From Primula veris (lineage: Eukaryota > Streptophyta > Magnoliopsida > Ericales > Primulaceae), in contig OY821749.1 of assembly GCA_963682055.1 (NCBI GenBank), positions 26,977,631-27,041,630 on the forward strand: a DNA stretch of 64,000 nucleotides. Direction: 5' to 3'. The notes below the pieces were generated by a model. That model searched no databases. It was given only the letters and a program-made list of their open reading frames with translations, and was not told the origin of the DNA. Positions 25,185 through 35,549 of the stretch are shown in pieces. Made by a program: the position numbers and the translations under genes. Every line of letters starts with the position of its first letter. The stretch's first letter is position 1.

Positions 25185-26683
25185 CATTGACTATCAATCG
25201 CAAATTTCCTGTTCAAAAGTTTTACTAACCCTACTAGGTACTTGCATGTTTTAGTTCTAAAACATATGTCTATATACCTTAATAAAAAGAAGAAAGATAC
25301 TGAACAAGTACAATCAGCAGTTCTAAATAACACAAGAAATTCAAGGCTTATCATTCTTGGCATAGAATTATAAATAAAAAATGACATAAAATACTCTTCC
25401 AACTGCTTAAAAAGCCATCAGTTCACTACCACATTATGGATTTTTTGCTTATCAATAACAGTCTAATGCATATCTTTTTATTCACAAATATTACAGTAAC
25501 CTTTTTTCTTTTGGGGAACCTCAGTAATCGACAAATGAGGCACAGACTCTTGTTAAATTTGCTTGTTTACACTAAGTTTATAAATGAACTATAAGATTTA
25601 CAAATCCAAATAAAGGGCACGTAATAAAGTTCTGTACATGAAATTATGCTGATGGAAAAAAAACTACAAAAGTTGAAGATTAAATTACCGGTTGATGGAC
25701 TGATTTCACTAAATTCAAGCTATGCCTTACAGAGCTGTTAGAAAAATATTTCAGCCTTAAACAGCTCAAGAGAAATACAAAAGAGGCTATTAACTTGTGG
25801 AAAAAAAAAAGTTATACTCAAGTGATGAGTAAAGATATTTAAACTTTGGCAACGGAGACTGCAAAATTATAACAGAAGTTGGCTATTATAGGACCAAACT
25901 TTATCAACCTGGTTTATGGTCCCACTGGACGTAAGACAGTTGATAATTCATCTCCTACTTTAGGAACTGCACTATGTCGAATTGAAATTGTATTCAATGG
26001 ACAGATGGCAGTTTTCAGTTTGAAGTTGACAAATAACTATATTAATTCCTGACAATTTAGATTTCTTGTCTAAAATTCCGGCTATAATTTATGTGTCTTC
26101 TAAATTTATCACATGGTAAATAGACGATGATACAATATGATATATGTCATTTTCTCAAATCAATGCGTCTAGCACAACTGCACAAGTTACAAGTGTATGT
26201 TTATGTGTTATCATTTTTCACACTTATATCCGCTAACTTTTCATATAAATAATACATCATTTTCTAATTATAAACTTGTGAGGATAAATAGTGAGAGAAA
26301 ATATATCAAGTGTAATATTTATACTTTGTAAATTTCTACTTCTATCAATATATAAAAGGTAATTGACATTTTCTCAGAGTAAGGCTTACCGGTTCAATCT
26401 CGAAGCGGAACACCAAAACAAGTTATATCTTATTTTTTATTTTTATTTTATGTTTTGGATTCCTATTTTATTATGATTTTGGTGCGTGTTTTATAACGGT
26501 TTGAAAAATCTATCTGTTAATTTATGTGAAACACGAGTAGGTGGCAGGTGCAATACAGTGAATAACTAACTTTGTATGTAGAAAAAGGGAAATGAAGTTA
26601 GATGGGGAATTTTAATGATATGTACAAATTTCAAGTCTGTCATCACTCATAGAAGTAAGGAATATGTTGAGTGCTTGTATATG

Positions 26684-26760
26684 GCGCCACGTTTAAGCCA
26701 CGTGGCCTCTCCATACTTACTTTCGTTCTCTTGCTCCTTCCCTAGGTTCAACACGTGTCC
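26684..26760. promoter_or_regulatory. Cluster of three ACGT cores (G-box/ABRE-like)
   Basis: CGCCACGTTT (from 26685), the palindrome GCCACGTGGC (26697-26706) and ACACGTGTCC (26751-26760) lie within 77 bp, 3.1 kb upstream of ABI5. G-box/ABRE elements are bound by bZIP and bHLH factors. Whether they act on ABI5 is unknown. Confidence 0.4.
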
Positions 26761-27330
26761 AAGTATGAATTTCTACTTAAAACAAAAAAAAAATAATGAA
26801 AAAAGACTTCATAAGATGGTTTATTTCGACCATATATGTCATTGTTTGTCTAGAATTGATCTTTTTACGATGAAAATGACTCATTCCTGGACCGTGTCTC
26901 CCGACTCTGAACATCCATGATTCACCTAAATCTAATTAATAGACTAATGTTGGTATATATAATAGTATTAAATTATGAATAAGCATATATATTGACATCT
27001 TCCTAATTAAATATTATAATGCATTTTCTAATTTGTTATGATCTACTGTCAAGTCTGTCATATATAGTTTCCTCGACATAATAATAATGGTGCAATTTAA
27101 CTGCGTAGTACGTATATCTCTAATGCCATGTTTCTGAAAATGAGTGTTTTCTGATATATGAATGAGAATATATTAATAATCGTTTAATATCAAAATCAGA
27201 TAAAAGTACATATAGTCGGTCAAGATTATATATTTAATGATATTCGTTTTTTAGTTTCAAAAGAAAGAAAATCCATCTTTACCTAATCTAAGTTTTAGCA
27301 ATTAACACCAGCTCTATGTATGTGAAATAT

Positions 27331-27715
27331 GTGACACTTTTTTTGGGGGGCCAGTTGCACATTGTAAGCAATGCCATTAACTCGGCAGGTTTTAAATATG
27401 TTCCAACATTTTGATTTTCCTAAAATAGAGTGTGATGTATACAATTTTGATTGTGTTGTGATTATTAAAATGTTCAAGGTAAAATATTAATTGTCATGTG
27501 CGTACGTATCTGTGTAACTGGGCGGGTTCGAAATATGTTATTTTGTTATTTCCCCCCTAATTAAGGTCGCTAAGGTTTTCGATGTATTTTGATGTGTTAT
27601 GTAGTATACTGATGTGTGTAAGACTGTTTTGTAATCATTAATAAAATTGAGGGACCTGATTCTGATTTAAAAAAAAATACTCGGTAACTTGGGTATGAAC
27701 AGATAATTGGTGAAT
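27331..27715. other. Intergenic DNA before the Tat element
   Basis: AT-rich, no gene seen. It ends at the left TSD ATATT of the LTR element (27716-27720). Confidence 0.5.
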
Positions 27716-27720
27716 ATATT

Positions 27721-28294
27721 TGATAGAACATAAAAATTGGACCCGAATATTCTATTCGGGTAATAATCAATCCACTTTATAAATGGGAATCCAACGCTTA
27801 AATTGGTCATCACATGACTTTTCATAATAGAATAAGGCTGTTATTATCAAAAGCCCAAGCCCACTTAACTAGGGACCCATATCTGAAAAACCCCATGAGA
27901 TGAAGACATTTGTCAACATCCTAGAAGACATAGTTGCCTATAAATAGCCAACTACCCCTCCTAGAAATGGACCAGAAAATCTATCCAAAAAATATAGAGA
28001 GAAGTTGAGAAAAGAGAGAAACTAGTCAAAGCATATCACGTCAAGAAATAAACCGAGCAGAGATAAAGCCGAGCACCGAATAAAAGGGGAGAAAGACCAA
28101 GAAGAGAGATCAAATAGTCAAATCGAGCACAATTGTAAAACAGAGATACTAATCCGAGCAAGTGTAATAGTCCGAATAATGATAATAATCCGAGCAATAA
28201 TAAAGATCAGGAAGTGTCTATTATTTACATTTGATTTACTATTATATTATTGTTGAAAAGCCTAACGCGACCGACCAAAGTTATGGCTTTATCA
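27721..28294 (+). repeat. 5' LTR of Tat element
   Basis: 574 bp, with a TATA box TATAAATA at 27939-27946. Differs from the 3' LTR by a few substitutions and one 1-bp indel. Confidence 0.96.
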
Positions 28295-28296
28295 AA

Positions 28297-28314
28297 TGGC
28301 GTCGTCTCCGGGAA
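28297..28314 (+). other. Primer-binding site of Tat element
   Basis: TGGCGTCGTCTCCGGGAA begins two bases after the 5' LTR, the normal place for tRNA priming of minus-strand synthesis. I do not assign the tRNA. Confidence 0.7.
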
Positions 28315-28373
28315 TCATCTAGTTCCCAACTAGTTTAGAATTCGAATATCAATACTCTGCCAGACGAGCGACA

Positions 28374-30469
28374 ATGGTGACCAATGTAGAGGAAACCCAT
28401 CCCGACATAGTAGAAACCAATAACCAAAACGCGCAAATTAGCCAACAAGACCTCGACGATCTACTCGCCATCCGCGACAGATATGAAGCTATCCAATCCG
28501 GAAACCAACCAACAACCTCCTACGTCAACCAAGAACAACCGATCGAACCACCCCAACATTTCATTGAAGGGATTGTCGACGAACACCCTTCGTCCTCGGA
28601 TGACGAACAAGACGTGCCCGTATTAAGGCGTGCACGAAGACGCTTATCCGGGTCCCAGGCAGGGCCGAGCTCAAGAGTCCCTTTACCTACAGCCCGGTCA
28701 ACTCCGGTGCTCGTTTACAAACGAGCGAAGCTCATCAGTTTGGCATGCCCGAGGATCATGTACTCGGACAGTTGCCCCGACTACCAACTAATCCTCCGAG
28801 GATGATTACACCACCCACGGTGGAAGTGCAACACGTTGTTCCGTTAGCCGATGAAAGGAACTACGCCCAGCTACAAGCTCAGCTGGCGGCATGCATGACG
28901 GCCATGACAGCGGCCGGCATCGTATTGCCAGTTATCCAACCCGACAAAGACCCACGCCATGAAGTGGAAGATTCTGCCTACAGGGCCGCCCTGGAGGTAG
29001 CGGGTCGGCGACCCGATACAAGAGTGCCCCACCAAGGGGGCAATGTCCCAATAACGATCGTCCATCCGAACACTCATATGGAACGTGTCCAGACAAACAC
29101 GAAGGACGGTAGATATCCCGAATACAGGATCGGGAAAGGATATGGCCCACCACCACATCAGGGAGGATATCCTCCCCCCTACCAAGTCACGGATGACGCG
29201 TTCCAACAGGCTTGGAACGTATGCCAAGAAACCCCATGTACCGAACAGATCACGCGGTACCGCAATCCTATGGGGTTTGTCATCCCCAAATTCAGGCTCT
29301 ATGATGGAAAGAGTTGCCCTATTGACCATCTGAGGCACTACAAGACGAAGATGGAACTGTGGAGTGATGACCATGCACTGATGTGCAAATTTTTCAAAAA
29401 CAGCTTGGGTCAAGAGGCTTCGTCATGGTATCACAACTTACCACGGGGCTCCATTAGAGACTGGGCAGAACTGCTAAGAGCGTACTCCACCCGATACGCT
29501 GCTCATCGGAAAAAGAAGGTTAGCATCGAAACCCTTCTGAAAATGACGATGATGCCAAATGAAAGGCTCAACGATTACTACATACGTTTTATCGACGTAG
29601 CAAACCAGATTCCACGATATGCCAATAATATAGCCATCCAGAACTTTATCAACTCCATCCCTAATGGCTATTGGGCGAGAAGGAAGTTCATAGGCAAAAA
29701 CTTCCCGACCATTGATTCCCTGCTAGCCTATTGTACCCACCTCACCGATAAAAACGACGAACTGCGTTTCCTCAACCGAACTCTACCAAGAAGAGAGTCG
29801 GTCCGCAAGGCACAGGTGGGTCGCAAAAGAGTTACGAATAACCAGGGAGAAGCATTCCAACCGACCAGAAAGGATAAAGATCCCGAGGTCCATAGCAGGG
29901 TAGAGCGACCACGAGCACTACAGCCCAAACCGCTCCAGATCGCATACCCAACACCGATCAACGAACATAAACTGCTCCAGCTCACCTACCCGATGCCACC
30001 CAAGCTGTTTCAACAAGGTCGGCCCCAAGAGAGGGAACACCGAAACACTTTCGGATCGGTCGAGCTGCAATACACTTTCAACCTATCTGCTGAAGATATC
30101 CTCAAGGATATATGCAGGGAAAGTTGGTATTCCCGACCACAACCGATCACCTGTCCCCCCAATCAGAGAGATTCCAAGCTCTTCTGCGCATATCACGAGG
30201 ATCACGGCCATCTCACTGAGCATTGCCGTAACCTGCGATGGAGAATGAACCAGTGGGGCGATGCAGGATACCTAGCCAAGTTCATCAAAGGAGCTGGGAA
30301 TAAAGGCAAACAATTGGCCATCGAGGGATCCGACAACCGGCAAGGCAAAACGATCAACGTCGTTCATATGTCACGACCCAAGGGCCCAGGTGGGGAACGA
30401 TCGCGACAACGGCAGCTGGCCCACTTTGGCCAAGTAGCCAAGGCATCACAGGCGTCGACCTCAAAATGA
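28374..30469 (+). pseudogene. Tat-element Gag, frameshifted
   Basis: Opens with MVTNVEETHPD in one frame (to 28805) and continues in another frame from about 28700 to a TGA at 30467-30469, so one frameshift lies between about 28650 and 28745. The second part has the retrotransposon gag/capsid region (FVIPKFRLYDG, SSWYHNLPRGSIRDW, RLNDYYIRFIDVANQIP) and a plant-type zinc-finger-like CAYHEDHGHLTEHC near the C-terminus. Gag packages element RNA into virus-like particles. The frame after the TGA is the same as that of pol, so only this stop separates the two. Confidence 0.92.
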
Positions 30470-30526
30470 CAATGCACACCACGACGACATCCGTCCATTT
30501 TTTTCTCGGATCTTGACAAAGATGGG

Positions 30527-33500
30527 GTGATTTACCCCCACGGAGACGCCATTAACCTCCGTGTTCAAATCGGCCTAGACACGGTCAGCAAGGTACTTGT
30601 CGACCAAGGAGCCTCTTGTGATATCATGTACAGGGAGCTCTTCGACAAGATGGAACTCAAGCTGCAAGATCTACAGCCTACCGATGTCACACTGATCGGT
30701 TTCATCTCCGAAACGACTAAACCGTTGGGTAAGATCGTCCTTAGTGTCACAACCGGGTCCGTGTCGGTTCCCGTGGAGTTCTTAGTGGTCAACGACCACT
30801 CCGGCCACAACGCAATATTGGGCCGACCTTGGTTACATGCCATGAAGGCGATACCCTCGACCTATCACCAAAAGGTCAAATACCCAAATGATAGGGGAGA
30901 GATCGAGACAGCCAGAGGATGTCAAGAAGATTCAAGACGCTGCGAAGACATCACCGCGACTCTCCAAAAACAACGAAGCATTGTGGAACAACCCACCAGC
31001 ACAAAGAAGCTGATCAACCAAATATCCAAAACCGAAAGGGTTGTCGAAGAACAAGTAGGAGAGACACTTAGGAAGGTGTATATTCCAGATATGGACGAGG
31101 AGCACTACTTCCTCCTCGGCGATAACCTTCCAAAACAGGAATCCGAGGAGTTGAAAGCATTCCTTCTCAACAACATTGATAAATTCGCCTGGAGTCCTAA
31201 AGACATGCCGGGCCTAGACCCCAATACAGCATGCCACCACCTAAGTGTAAACGCCGAGTACAAGCTGATAGCACAGAGGAGCAGGAAAGTGTCTGTACAG
31301 CACAGAGCAGCTATAATCGCTGAACTACAAAAGCTATTGGAGGCTGGAGCCATAAGGGAGGTTTACTATCCAAAATGGTTGTCCAACCCGGTCGTCGTCC
31401 CTAAGAAGAATGGAAAGGAGAGAGTCTGTATAGACTTCACCAACCTCAACAAAGCCTGCCCGAGGGACCACTTTCCCCTTCCAAGGATCGATCAATTGGT
31501 GGATGCAACTGCGGGAGCAGAACGGATGACATTCCTTGACGCATACTCAGGATACCATCAGATCCCCCTCGCTCACGAGGATTAGGAAAAGACATCGTTT
31601 ATCTCGCCTTTAGGAAATTATTGCTATACTGTAATGCCGTTCGGTCTACGCAATACGGGGGCAACATACAATAGGATGATAACAAGGGTATGTCGAGATC
31701 ATATAGGGAAAACAATGGAGGTATACATTGACGACATGGTCGTCAAGAGCGAAAAGGCCACATCCTACCTCCAAGACATTAAAGACGTCTTCCAAACGTT
31801 GGGCGAGCACAAACTAAAGCTCAACGCAAGCAAGTGTGCATTTGGCATCAGCAAAGGGAAATTCTTGGGGCATATGGTTAGCCGACGAGGAATAGAGGCT
31901 AATCCCGATCAAATAACGGCTCTACGGAACCTAGCAGCGCCCAAGAATAAGAAACAGGTACAAGAGCTCACGGGAATGATGGCCGCGTTGAGCAGGTTCA
32001 TTAGCCGATCCGCAGACAAGTGACGGCCATTTTTTGAATCACTCAAGAAGGATAGAAAATTCGTCTGGGACCCGGAATGTGAAGCTTCATTCAACAATCT
32101 CAAAGAGTACTTGAGGACACTGGCACTGCTAGTAAGGCCGAACAAAGGAGACGTTCTGGCATGCTACCTAGCAGTTTCCACTACAGCTGTGAGCGCAGTT
32201 ATCCTAAGAGAAGAAGGTCGCGAACAATTTCCGATCTACTTCGTCAGCAAGACTCTGGTCGAAGCCGAAACACGTTATCTACCCTTGGAAAAGCTGTGTC
32301 TGGCATTGGTCGTCGCAACCAGAAAGTTGCCACACTATTTCATAGCTCATCAGGTCCGGGTATACACGAAATTTCATATCAAAGAGTCACTTCGACGGAC
32401 GGACATTAGCGGTCGAGTTGCCGCCTGGGGGGTCGAACTATCCCAATTTCATATCGAGTTCGTACCCCGCCATGCCATAAAGGGACAAGTCCTGGCCGAT
32501 TTCGTCGCGGAGTTCACCGAAGGCTACGATGAGCCTTTGGCACTCTCTCCACAATCACACTGGCAGATACACGTCGACGGATCAGCCACCAAGGACGGAT
32601 CCGGAGCAGGGATCGTCCTAAAGTCTAGAGAGGGAGCAATCATCGAAAAAAGCATAAAACTGGGCTTCCGAGCTACCAACAATGAGGCAGAATACGAAGC
32701 CATGATAAATGGCATGCTCATTGCCCGGTCCCTCGGATGCTCCCACTTAATTGCAAGCTCAGACTCCATGCTCATCGTCAATCAAGCCATCAGCGAGTAC
32801 CAAGCCAATGATGACAGAATGATCCTCTAACAAGAGAAAGTCCAAAGCTTGATGTCAACCTTCGAACAGTGCGAGTTAATAAGAATCAATCGCACCGAAA
32901 ATGCACATGCCGATGCCTTGGCCACCCTAGCCTCGATATTAACATTGACCGACACCCGGTCGATCACAGTGGAACTACTGCCAACCCCGAGCATAATTAA
33001 AAGGGTAGACCGAGTGACATCAATACAGCACGAACTAGGTTGGATAGAGGACATGACTCGTTATCTGCGAAATGGAACGCTCCCGGCCGACAAGATAAAA
33101 GCGCTGAAAATTACAAGAAAAGTTCATCGCTTCTGGCTATCCGAGGACGATAAACTATACAAATCCAGTTACCGGGGACCCCACCTACTGTGCGTCCTGA
33201 CCGAGCTACAACTGCCGGTCTTGGAGGAAATCCACGAAGGATCCTGCGGAGCACACATCAAAGGGCGATCCCTTGCAAACAAGGCAGTGACCCAAGGATA
33301 TTGGTGGCCCTATATCAAGCGAGACGCCGATGCATACGTCCAACGTTGCGACAAGTGCCAACGATTCGCCAAGATACCACGGCTCCCATCATCTATGATG
33401 ACCCCGGTATCGGCACCATGGCCGTTCGCTCAATGGGCAATTGATTTAGTCGGTAAACTCCCAAGAGCACCTGGGAGTGTGGAATATCTGATCGTCGCGA

Positions 33501-34291
33501 CGGATTATTTCACCAAATGGGTCGAAGCTAAACCCCTCCGAGAAATCAAAGCCAGCAACGTCAAACAATTCATTTGGGAATACATCATCACTAGGTTCGG
33601 TATACCGTACACTATTGTCGCCGACAACGGAACCCAGATCAAAGATGCCAATTTACAGCTGTGGTACGAGGAACTAGGTATCCGAAAATTCTATTCGACG
33701 CCGACATACCCATAGGGAAACGGGCAAGCCGAAGTGTCAAACCGAACGATATTAGACGGCATCAAGACCACCCTTGAACAAGCAAAGGGGAGGTGGCCCG
33801 AGCGGCTACTTAACGTTTTATGGTCGTGCCAAACTACACCAAAGACGGACACCAAGGAAACTCCGTTTAGCTTAGCATACGGTGTCGAGGCCATCATACC
33901 GACAGAAATCGGGCTACCCACGCTCCGAACGACTTTAGTCGAGCAGGGAAACAATGAACAAAGAATGAGAGAAGAGCTAGACATGATAGACGAGAAACGA
34001 GAGATAGCAGCCCTTACCCTAGCCAAATACCAACAAAGCGTGAAGCAAACTTATGACAAGAGAGTAAGAGGATCCAAAGAATTCATGGTAGGAGAACTGG
34101 TGCTGCGACGAGTGACGGTCTATACCCGCAACGAAATACATGGCAAACTAAGCCCTACCTGGGAAGGCCCATACGAAATCGTCAAGCAAACGAGTCCAGT
34201 CTCTTACAAAATCAAAAGCGTACTGTTCGCCAATAGCCGAGGGGAAAAGAATTCTTGGAATGTGGCTAACCTAAAGAAGTACTACGTATAG
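30527..34291 (+). pseudogene. Tat-element Pol (PR, RT, RNase H, archaeal RNase H, integrase), with nonsense codons
   Basis: One frame throughout. The protease has LVDQGASCDIMY (about 30597). RT runs from about 31250 to 31990, with LDAYSGYHQI, VMPFGL and the catalytic YIDDMVV (about 31721). A gypsy RNase H (PLEKLCLALV, FVPRHAIKGQVLADF) is followed by a second RNase H (WQIHVDGSATKDGSGAGIVL, NNEAEYEAMI), the Tat signature. Integrase has an HX-CX2C zinc domain (ending VQRCDKCQRF) and core (WAIDLVGKLP, DNGTQI). It ends YYV at 34291 without a chromodomain. Stops interrupt it at 31583-31585, 32021-32023, 32828-32830 and 33713-33715. The protein is not producible from this copy. Confidence 0.94.
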
Positions 34292-34396
34292 GCAATCTTC
34301 CGAATACAGGTGCCACGTTACCCCTCCTGCTTAATGGCATTATCTTTCGTATTTTTGAATGAATAAAATATATTATCATGCTGTCTAGCGAATGCA

Positions 34397-34998
34397 AATG
34401 AAATTCCGTAAATGGCGTGTTTTCGAAGGAACGCCTAGGAATACTATGAAATTCCCAACATGGCCGAAGTGCCTAGGAATATTATGAAATTCCCAACATG
34501 GCCGAAGTGCCTAGGAATACTATGAAATTCCGTAAATGGCGTGTTTTCGAAGGAACGCCTAGGAATACTATGAAATTCCCAACATGGCCGAAGTGCCTAG
34601 GAATACTATGAAATTCCGTAAATGGCGTGTTTTCGAAGGAACGCCTAGGAATACTATGAAATTCCCAACATGGCCGAAGTGCCTAGGAATACTATGAAAT
34701 TCCCAACATGGCCGAAGTGCCTAGGAATGCTATGAAATTCCGTAAATGGCGTGTTTTCGAAGGAACGCCTAGGAATACTATGAAATTCCCAACATGGCCG
34801 AAGTGCCTAGGAATACTGTGAAATTCCCAACATGGCCGAAGTGCCTAGGAATGCTATGAAATTCCGTAAATGGCGTGTTTTCGAAGGAACGCCTAGGAAT
34901 ACTATGAAATTCCCAACATGGCCGAAGTGCCTAGGAATACTATGAAATTCCCTAAATGGCGTGTTTTCAAAGGAACGCCTAGGAATACTATGAAATTC
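34397..34998 (+). repeat. Two-unit minisatellite (48-bp A and 38-bp B units)
   Basis: Two unit types share AAATTC at the start and GCCTAGGAATACTATG at the end. Unit A (48 bp) has CGTAAATGGCGTGTTTTCGA; unit B (38 bp) has CCAACATGGCCGAAG. The order is A B B A B A B B A B B A B A, with nearly identical copies. It lies directly behind pol and holds no ORF. Confidence 0.93.
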
Positions 34999-35131
34999 AT
35001 ATGCAGGTACAATGCAAGGAATAATTCAGGTCCACATTACGGCGGCGATACGATACAAAATGGCGAACACAACGAAGGAGAATCAATCTAAACAATGAAA
35101 TATCAACACGAAGCATATCCAATACAGGAAT

Positions 35132-35475
35132 AACGAAATGACAAATGAATCAGCAAGGAAAAATCGATCCACTCAATCAAATAGCAATACGACAATGGAA
35201 AGATACAAAACAGGAATAACGAAATGACAAATGAATCAGCAAGGAAAAATCGATCCAATCAATCAAATAGCAATACGACAATGGAAAGGTACAAAACAGG
35301 AATAACGAAATGACAAATGAATCAGCAAGGAAAAATCGATCCAATCAATCAAATAGCAATACAACAATGGAAAGGTACAAAACAGGAATAACGAAATGAC
35401 AAATGAATCAGCAAGGAAAAATCGATCCAATCAATCAAATAGCAATACGACAATGGAAAGGTACAAAACAGGAAT
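35132..35475 (+). repeat. 86-bp tandem repeat, four copies
   Basis: Units start AACGAAATGACAAATGAATC at 35132, 35218, 35304 and 35390. The copies differ by a few bases. Confidence 0.93.
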
Positions 35476-35549
35476 AAAGAAATCACACAAACAGTCCTCG
35501 CCCGCATTACGGAGGCAACAAGAAGATCATCGACACTAAACAAACTCAT

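Larger units (their letters stand above)
23478..27330. repeat. Segmental duplication, copy 1 (ABI5 5' end and upstream DNA)
   Basis: Collinear, in the same orientation, with 54999-57500. The match covers the first 23 ABI5 codons, the 5' UTR and promoter, and about 2.2 kb further upstream to about 25690. It resumes at about 27015-27330 (TGGTGCAATTTAACTGCGTAG, TTTTCTGATATATGAATG). Copy 1 alone holds the TRIM element, a 152-bp MITE, and the unmatched stretch of about 25700-27015. Confidence 0.9.

Noticed and set aside
28871..29413. 180-codon minus-strand ORF opposite gag
   Set aside because: Shadow of gag, and other minus-strand frames there behave the same. Unlike the antisense ORFs at 40-44 kb it has no TATA box and overlaps a real coding region.
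34397..34998. CRISPR-like array of repeats and spacers
   Set aside because: The 'spacers' are themselves repeated (A and B units), and the array lies inside a plant LTR retrotransposon with no cas genes. It is a minisatellite.
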